DNA from: Candidatus Sumerlaeota bacterium
GTDB lineage: Bacteria; Sumerlaeota; Sumerlaeia; JAFGJS01
Length of the DNA stretch: 10,734 bases
Assembly (NCBI GenBank): GCA_016928995.1
Contig: JAFGJS010000029.1
Coordinates: 1-10,734 of the forward strand
Direction: 5' to 3'
Within the stretch, counting starts at the first letter, position 1; each line of letters opens with the position of its first letter. Shown piece after piece: positions 7,194 to 10,734 of the stretch. Below the pieces are notes generated by a model, which was given only the letters and a program-made list of their open reading frames with translations, searched no databases and had not been told where the DNA came from. The translations under genes and the position numbers were made by a program.

Positions 7194-8372
7194 TCATTCA
7201 TCCCGATCATCGTCTCCGGATTCGGAATCGCGGAAGCGGTCGCTGAAGAGTGATTGCTTTGAATTTGGAACGCTCGGCGTCTCCTGCTCGCGATGTTCAA
7301 TGTGCACATCAATACGCCCTTCCCGCGGTCGATCCCAATTGTCGTCATCGTGATAGCTCGCCTGCGGACCTCGACGACGAGCGGCGTAATTCACCCTGAC
7401 CTCGTAAATCTTCGCCTTGTCATTCAGGATTTCAATAATCAGGCGTCCATCGCAATACTGCGCATCGCCGTGGTTGACGCGAAACTTCGTCCAGTGCGTG
7501 TCCTTATGAATGTCCGCGGCGGGCCAGCCAAAACGGTCGGTCTCATCGCCCACCGGCTCCAGCGCGTCATCCGCGCGCGTTCTGTTCAAATACACGCGGC
7601 CATACGCTCGATGATCGCCTGGATCGTCGTTCCAGCGCACCTCGACCGACTCGACGTAGCCGCGATCGATTCCCAGCGAAAGCGTCGGATCCTGATACGG
7701 ACGTATCGTGCGATCCACGGAATACCGGCGCGAATAAGGCTTTACGCCATCTGGTTCATGCGCGACTGGAGGCTCCGGCCGACTGGGACGATTGGCGTAT
7801 TCCACGCGAAAGCGATAGACCCATGCATCGTCATCGACGATCTGCAGATAAAGCCGCCCGTCGCAATAAATCGGCGTTTCAGCGTTAAACTCCGACCAAT
7901 TCCCCTTCTTGCTAATGTCCGCGGCGCCCTGCCCATGCTGCTTGGCATCGGGTTTCTCTGGACGCAGCATGTTTTCATTGCGTGGTGAGTTCACATACAC
8001 ACGACCGCCAGCTTCGTTGTGGTCGCCGATGCGATCATGCCAATAAACCTTCACGCTACGGATATATCCTCGCTGCACCTTGAATTCATGATCGCGCGTA
8101 CTATCGGACAATTTGCGGTTCACCTGATAATCGCGAATCTCCCCTTTTTCAAACGGCCCCTTGTACGGACGATCCGGCTCATCAGTCTCGAAATGATGCG
8201 AAGGGCCGTAATCAGGCTCCACTACAATGCTGCGTCCTTGGGATTTGGCTTGTTCGCTCGCCTCGTTTGTCTTATCGGACGCTTTCGACTTCACAGGTTC
8301 GGCGTGAGATGGCATCTGCGCGCTCGCCAATGCCGCGCAAGCCACAAGAATGCTCAGTGTATGTTTCCACAT
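7194..8372 (-). CDS. Secreted protein with two tandem copies of an unrecognised ~100-residue domain
   Basis: 392 residues. The N-terminus is a signal peptide: WKH, a hydrophobic run TLSILVACAALASA, and possible cleavage after ASA (18) or SHA (24). A charged linker (25-90) follows. Then come two homologous domains at about 93-193 and 228-330. Shared landmarks are RGY-(I/V)-x-SV-x-V-x-W (101-111 and 237-247), GDH-x-GRVY-(V/L)-N (116-128 and 252-263, one copy with an extra Gly), ADI-x-K-x-x-W (151-159 and 286-294), and YCDGRL (169-174 and 306-311) followed by a strand ending VEYA/VNYA. Each copy has a single Cys at the matching position (170, 307). The pattern suggests a beta-sandwich, but I recognise no family. 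The tail (335-392) is hydrophilic and D/R-rich. An AAGGAG sits 10 nt before the ATG. Probably periplasmic, extracellular or surface-bound. Confidence 0.72.
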   Translation of the reverse strand: MWKHTLSILVACAALASAQMPSHAEPVKSKASDKTNEASEQAKSQGRSIVVEPDYGPSHHFETDEPDRPYKGPFEKGEIRDYQVNRKLSDSTRDHEFKVQRGYIRSVKVYWHDRIGDHNEAGGRVYVNSPRNENMLRPEKPDAKQHGQGAADISKKGNWSEFNAETPIYCDGRLYLQIVDDDAWVYRFRVEYANRPSRPEPPVAHEPDGVKPYSRRYSVDRTIRPYQDPTLSLGIDRGYVESVEVRWNDDPGDHRAYGRVYLNRTRADDALEPVGDETDRFGWPAADIHKDTHWTKFRVNHGDAQYCDGRLIIEILNDKAKIYEVRVNYAARRRGPQASYHDDDNWDRPREGRIDVHIEHREQETPSVPNSKQSLFSDRFRDSESGDDDRDE

Positions 8373-8387
8373 GGCTGGATTCTCCTT
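8369..8387 (-). promoter_or_regulatory. Ribosome binding site and start context shared with the peptidase gene
   Basis: Reading on the minus strand, AAGGAG is followed by AATCCAGCCATGT spanning the start codon. The same 13 bases AATCCAGCCATGT occur at the peptidase start (876-888), also shortly after an AAGGAGG. The ribosome site decides the 8372 start. The identity between the two genes may be chance or a shared leader. Confidence 0.5.
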
Positions 8388-8618
8388 TTCATCATCGCAT
8401 TCCGCTGAAGAGCGCCTGTCGCTTAATGAGAGTTCTGATCGGTTGTGATGTTACAATACGGCGGCTCTTTATTTCACATGCGTCAATTAACCTAACCCCA
8501 AAAACCGCGCCAACGCAATGATATTCCCCGTGTGTTTCGGATGATAGGCGCAAAGTGCTTGCCAATTACGCCCCTCCCTGTCAGATTGACCACATTCAAC
8601 TCATCAATGTAGAACGCT

Positions 8619-9572
8619 ATGGACACGCAAAACAAAACGCCCGTCTCGGTGCAACGCTGTCACACCTATCGCCCGCCGGACCTGGATTCCGCGCTGGAAC
8701 GGCTGCTCGCGCCGCTGGGCGGCATCGAGGCCTACGTGCAACCCGGACAGCGCGTGCTGCTCAAGCCCAACTGGGTCGCCGCCCGTCCGGTCGAATACGC
8801 CTGCAACACCCACCCGGAACTGCTCAAAGCCGTGACGCGACTCGTGCGCCGCGCCGGAGGCGAGGCCATGATCGGCGACAGCCCCGGCATCGGCAGCGTA
8901 CAGAAGGTCGCGGAGAAACTTAGCTTGCTCGACTGGCTGCGAACGGAGAACGTGCCGCTGATCGAGTTCAACGCCGCCGTCGCACGCGAATCAACGCACG
9001 GCCACTGCCAGCTCAAGCTCGCCAACGAAGCACTCGACGCGGATGTGCTGATCAACCTGCCCAAGCTCAAAACACACCAGCAGCTCGTGATGACCGGCGC
9101 GGTGAAAAACCTGTTCGGCTGCGTGAAAGGCCGTCACAAGGCCTGGCTGCATTACGCCATGGGCCATCGCGAGGACGACTTCGCCGCCATGCTGATCGAC
9201 AACATGCTCGCGCTCAAGCCCGCCCTGACCATCATGGACGGCGTCACCGGCCTCCAGCGCGGCGGGCCGATCAACGGCGAACCGGTCGAGCTGGGCCTGC
9301 TGCTGGCCGGCACGGACTGCGTCGCCATTGATCGCGTGATGTACGAAATTTGCGGCGTGGATCCGCAACTCGTCTTCGTCCATCGCGCCGCCGAACGCAT
9401 CGGCGCGGGTGTGCATCAACTGGAACAGATCGACATCCTCGGCGAGCCGCTCAGCGGCATCGGCCTCCCGCCGATCATCCTGCCGCCGGTGCTGATTCCC
9501 ATCTCCTTCTCCCTGCGACACATCCTGCGCGGCCTCTGGCGCCAATTCCGCCATTTCTGGCTGCATATATAA
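8619..9572 (+). CDS. DUF362-family protein without a ferredoxin domain
   Basis: 317 residues showing the DUF362 hallmarks: LLKPNWV (47-53), NTHPELLKAV (63-72), GDSPG (86-90), and DVLINLPKLKTHQQLVMTGAVKNLFGCVKG (142-171). These are followed by a DGVTGLQRGGPINGEPVELGLLLAGTDCVAID stretch (207-238) and VMYEICGVDP (240-249). Many relatives carry a C-terminal 4Fe-4S domain; here there are no CxxCxxC motifs, and the protein instead ends in a hydrophobic, Pro-rich then basic tail (281-317) that could sit on the membrane. Biochemical function of the family is not established. ATG 8619 has no Shine-Dalgarno in front, and upstream DNA (8373-8618) shows no clear promoter. TTGACC at 8586-8591 would make the message nearly leaderless. 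It is divergent from the secreted-protein gene. Confidence 0.78.
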   Translation: MDTQNKTPVSVQRCHTYRPPDLDSALERLLAPLGGIEAYVQPGQRVLLKPNWVAARPVEYACNTHPELLKAVTRLVRRAGGEAMIGDSPGIGSVQKVAEKLSLLDWLRTENVPLIEFNAAVARESTHGHCQLKLANEALDADVLINLPKLKTHQQLVMTGAVKNLFGCVKGRHKAWLHYAMGHREDDFAAMLIDNMLALKPALTIMDGVTGLQRGGPINGEPVELGLLLAGTDCVAIDRVMYEICGVDPQLVFVHRAAERIGAGVHQLEQIDILGEPLSGIGLPPIILPPVLIPISFSLRHILRGLWRQFRHFWLHI

Positions 9573-9590
9573 AGGAACTTCTAATATTCA

Positions 9591-9682
9591 ACGCAAAGAA
9601 GCAAAGGCGCAAAGAACCGAAATTTTATCTAATGTAAATGCAATGATTGAACTCTTTGTGCGCTCTGAGCCTTCGTGTGAGA
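9591..9682. repeat. Degenerate CGCAAAG-type intergenic repeat pair
   Basis: The left arm is a run of related units (CGCAAAG at 9592-9598, GCAAAGGCGCAAAG at 9601-9614). The right arm (9654-9682, CTTTGTGCG then GAGCCTTCGTGTGAG) is its loose inverted counterpart, about 40 nt away. From memory, repeats of this kind flank small GxxExxY-type genes in many environmental bacteria; no such gene is between or beside the arms here. It looks like a solitary or decayed unit. Confidence 0.45.
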
Positions 9683-9736
9683 ATTTCAATGATTAAAGGT
9701 AGCCATAAGGGCATCACTCGCTCTGTTGATAATCCC

Positions 9737-9832
9737 TCTCGTACTCGTACTCGATTTTATCTCTATCGCGCCCGTTTGGAAATCACATTCATTCTCATCC
9801 TCGTTCTCGAACAAATCGTGATACTCGATAAC
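9737..9832. repeat. Low-complexity CTCGTA/CTCGTT hexamer-like tract
   Basis: Short imperfect units built on CTCG recur: CTCGTACTCGTACTCG (9738-9753), CTCATCCTCGTTCTCG (9794-9809) and ACTCGATAACG near the end. On the minus strand this is purine-rich and reads as acidic E/D/N stretches, but frames are interrupted. I see no gene in it. It extends the repeat-rich nature of 9573-9990. Confidence 0.4.
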
Positions 9833-9990
9833 GTCTTTAATGCGGAGGTTAACTCCAGAAACTCAGCAAACATTTTTTGGCGTTGATCGACGTTGCTCGA
9901 GCGCAGCAATTTCGCTTGAGCGTTTAAGGAGCAGGAAGTTTGCGGCATCATGTTCTCCTGGTCTGATCATACATATTTGGGCTTAACTTA
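9833..9990. other. AT-rich spacer with no supported gene
   Basis: The only open frame of note (minus strand, starting at 9951) has two start ATGs but no ribosome site. It resembles nothing I know and runs into the repetitive tract. A short GGAG-GTTAA-CTCC palindrome (9844-9856) and TTGCTCGAGCGCAGCAA (9893-9909) are minor stems. The left boundary of the IS110-like element probably lies in or just after this stretch, but IS110 elements lack the terminal repeats that would mark it. Confidence 0.35.
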
Positions 9991-10000
9991 GTGCCATTCT

Positions 10001-10105
10001 TGTGTGTTTTAATGCATAAGATCGTTTGAAAGGCAGATCCTCCCGCGGGTAAATTTGTGGGTGTTTTCGCCAAAACACACAGCTCACCCACAGGAGGATG
10101 GTCCA
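10001..10105 (+). ncRNA. Candidate structured leader of an IS110-family element, possibly bridge-RNA-like
   Basis: The stretch immediately 5' of the transposase-like start is rich in complementary segments. ATCCTCC (10037-10043) pairs with GGAGGAT (10093-10099). TGTGGGTG (10056-10063) pairs with CACCCACA (10085-10092). GTGTTTT (10061-10067) pairs with AAAACAC (10072-10078). A competing 10-nt perfect match joins TGTGTGTTTT (10001-10010) to AAAACACACA (10072-10081). IS110-group elements are known to encode a bridge RNA in their left non-coding end, so position and structure fit. Its limits, promoter and guide loops cannot be set by eye. Confidence 0.35.
10037..10099 (+). promoter_or_regulatory. 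Stem that hides the transposase ribosome binding site
   Basis: The strong AGGAGG (10092-10097), 8 nt before ATG 10106, is the right arm of the outer stem formed with ATCCTCC (10037-10043). A second 8-bp stem lies directly beneath it. If this folds in the message, ribosome access would be low. Such sequestration is known for several insertion sequences as protection against read-through expression. Confidence 0.4.
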
Positions 10106-10174
10106 ATGAATATTGGAACTCAATATTACTCAATCGGCATGGATGTCCACAAGAAGATTCTTTACTTCCGATAA
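10106..10174 (+). pseudogene. IS110-family transposase, N-terminal fragment only
   Basis: ATG 10106, with an ideal Shine-Dalgarno, reads MNIGTQYYSIGMDVHKKILYF and stops one codon later (TAA 10172-10174). The Y-x-S-I-G-M-D-V-H-K-K pattern is the start of the RuvC-like DEDD domain of IS110-family transposases, and its Asp is the first catalytic acid. An intact enzyme would have well over 300 residues, so nearly everything is missing. The rest is replaced by the 3' part of an Rhs gene on the other strand. Together with the structured leader, it marks the surviving left flank of an element. The identification rests on a short motif. Confidence 0.55.
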
Positions 10175-10734
10175 AACGCTATCAGTTAATCCATCAGGAA
10201 TTCTATTGCGACCATTGATCGAGATTTTAACCTTGTCACCAATATTATTGACTCCTCTTACTGCGTCTTCCCCTGCTTGTCCTACTCTTACAGGACCAGC
10301 CCCACCATGGACAGGTGGACTTGCCCCTCCACTAACAGAAGGACTTGAAGCCTTAAATAAGCCCCCCATTTTTGCGACTTTGAGCGCCCCAAACACAAAT
10401 CCGGCGGCTTCCAGCACATCTCCCCCAACCTGGAACGCCGTCGTGTACCACGGCTGGATGTCGTAATTCACCGAAGCATACGCCGTCTGCTGGCCGATGC
10501 TCAGCGGTGAAGTGCCCACGGAAATCATGCCGAAGGCGATATGCCCAAACCAGTTCTCTGGTAAGGCATGGCCCCACCAGTCTAACACAAAATCGCGCAG
10601 CTCGCCTGCTGTGCCTAAACCGAAAAACCATTCGCCTGACGGCCCCCAGCCCAGGGGATCGCCAAAATTGATCGGATCGCCGTTGCAGTATTCGTACCAA
10701 TTCAATCCGCCGTTGAAACCGACAGGATCCGCAC
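10130..10734 (-). CDS. Rhs-family polymorphic toxin, C-terminal part, toxin domain cut short
   Basis: The frame is open from the window end (200 residues) to TGA 10130-10132. It starts inside the Rhs core end motif: DPVGFNGGLNWYEYCNGDP, then INFGDPLGW, the usual junction after which each Rhs protein carries a variable C-terminal toxin. A pre-toxin region follows with hydrophobic helices, then a Gly/Pro-rich linker. The last domain reads VGQAGEDAVRGVNNIG...GRNRIPDGLTDSVLSEVKN. I take this for a restriction-endonuclease-fold toxin in which Asp of PDG and E-x-K of SEVK would be the metal-binding core. Homologues, as I recall them, continue for some 40-50 residues; here the chain ends in NLLVDIHAD, encoded antisense to the IS110 start. 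No immunity gene follows. The toxin is probably inactive. Confidence 0.75.
   Translation of the reverse strand, partial: ADPVGFNGGLNWYEYCNGDPINFGDPLGWGPSGEWFFGLGTAGELRDFVLDWWGHALPENWFGHIAFGMISVGTSPLSIGQQTAYASVNYDIQPWYTTAFQVGGDVLEAAGFVFGALKVAKMGGLFKASSPSVSGGASPPVHGGAGPVRVGQAGEDAVRGVNNIGDKVKISINGRNRIPDGLTDSVLSEVKNLLVDIHAD

Noticed and set aside
7293-7988. A 231-residue plus-strand frame
   Set aside because: Antisense to the secreted repeat protein, whose signal peptide, ribosome site and duplicated domain support the minus strand.
9591-9832. Possible CRISPR-like or tandem array from CGCAAAG and CTCGTA units
   Set aside because: Units are short, degenerate and without regular spacers; no cas genes are present.
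9763-9951. A 62-residue minus-strand frame in the right spacer
   Set aside because: No ribosome site, no recognisable family, and its end lies in a low-complexity repeat; listed only as part of the spacer.

Overview
The window looks like a chromosomal segment from an uncultured, probably Gram-negative-type environmental bacterium. Evidence for this is a classical lipobox lipoprotein, a secreted protein, several membrane glycosyltransferase-type genes, an Rhs gene and scattered CGCAAAG-type intergenic repeats. No gene here is phylogenetically decisive, so I do not name a phylum. The central genes are GC-rich with strongly GC-biased codons. The left edge (1-1420) and the right spacer (9573-10130) are visibly more AT-rich, which fits accessory or transferred DNA at both ends of a housekeeping/envelope core.

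Left edge (minus strand): a papain-like (C1-type) cysteine peptidase runs out of the window at base 1. A small unknown ORF precedes it and appears to be broken by a frameshift. A good sigma70-like promoter lies upstream of both. The spacer 1117-1422 separates them from the rightward genes.

Centre (plus strand, 1423-5822): five tightly packed genes that read like one operon. They are a multi-pass GT-C-like membrane protein, a small lipoprotein (ATGA overlap), hypoxanthine phosphoribosyltransferase (hpt), an SDR most like GDP-4-dehydro-6-deoxy-D-mannose reductase (rmd) and a two-domain MazG nucleotide pyrophosphohydrolase. Purine salvage, a GDP-sugar reductase, nucleotide clean-up and a membrane glycosyltransferase suggest a supply line for surface glycans. 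That link is inference.

Right centre: a WecA/MraY-type polyprenyl-phosphate sugar-phosphate transferase converges on mazG with no spacer, and a 9-bp perfect hairpin sits at the junction. Upstream of it on the same strand is a secreted protein made of two copies of an unrecognised domain of about 100 residues. A DUF362-family protein diverges to the right.

Right edge (9573-10734): gene-poor AT-rich DNA with CGCAAAG-type and CTCGTA-type repeats. It is followed by the left flank of an IS110-family element: a structured leader that may be bridge-RNA-like, then a strong Shine-Dalgarno and only the first ~20 codons of a DEDD transposase. This remnant butts onto the 3' end of an Rhs/polymorphic-toxin gene on the opposite strand. 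The nuclease-like toxin domain ends just after its E-x-K motif and finishes in residues encoded antisense to the transposase start. No immunity gene is visible. This junction is the most interesting part of the window.
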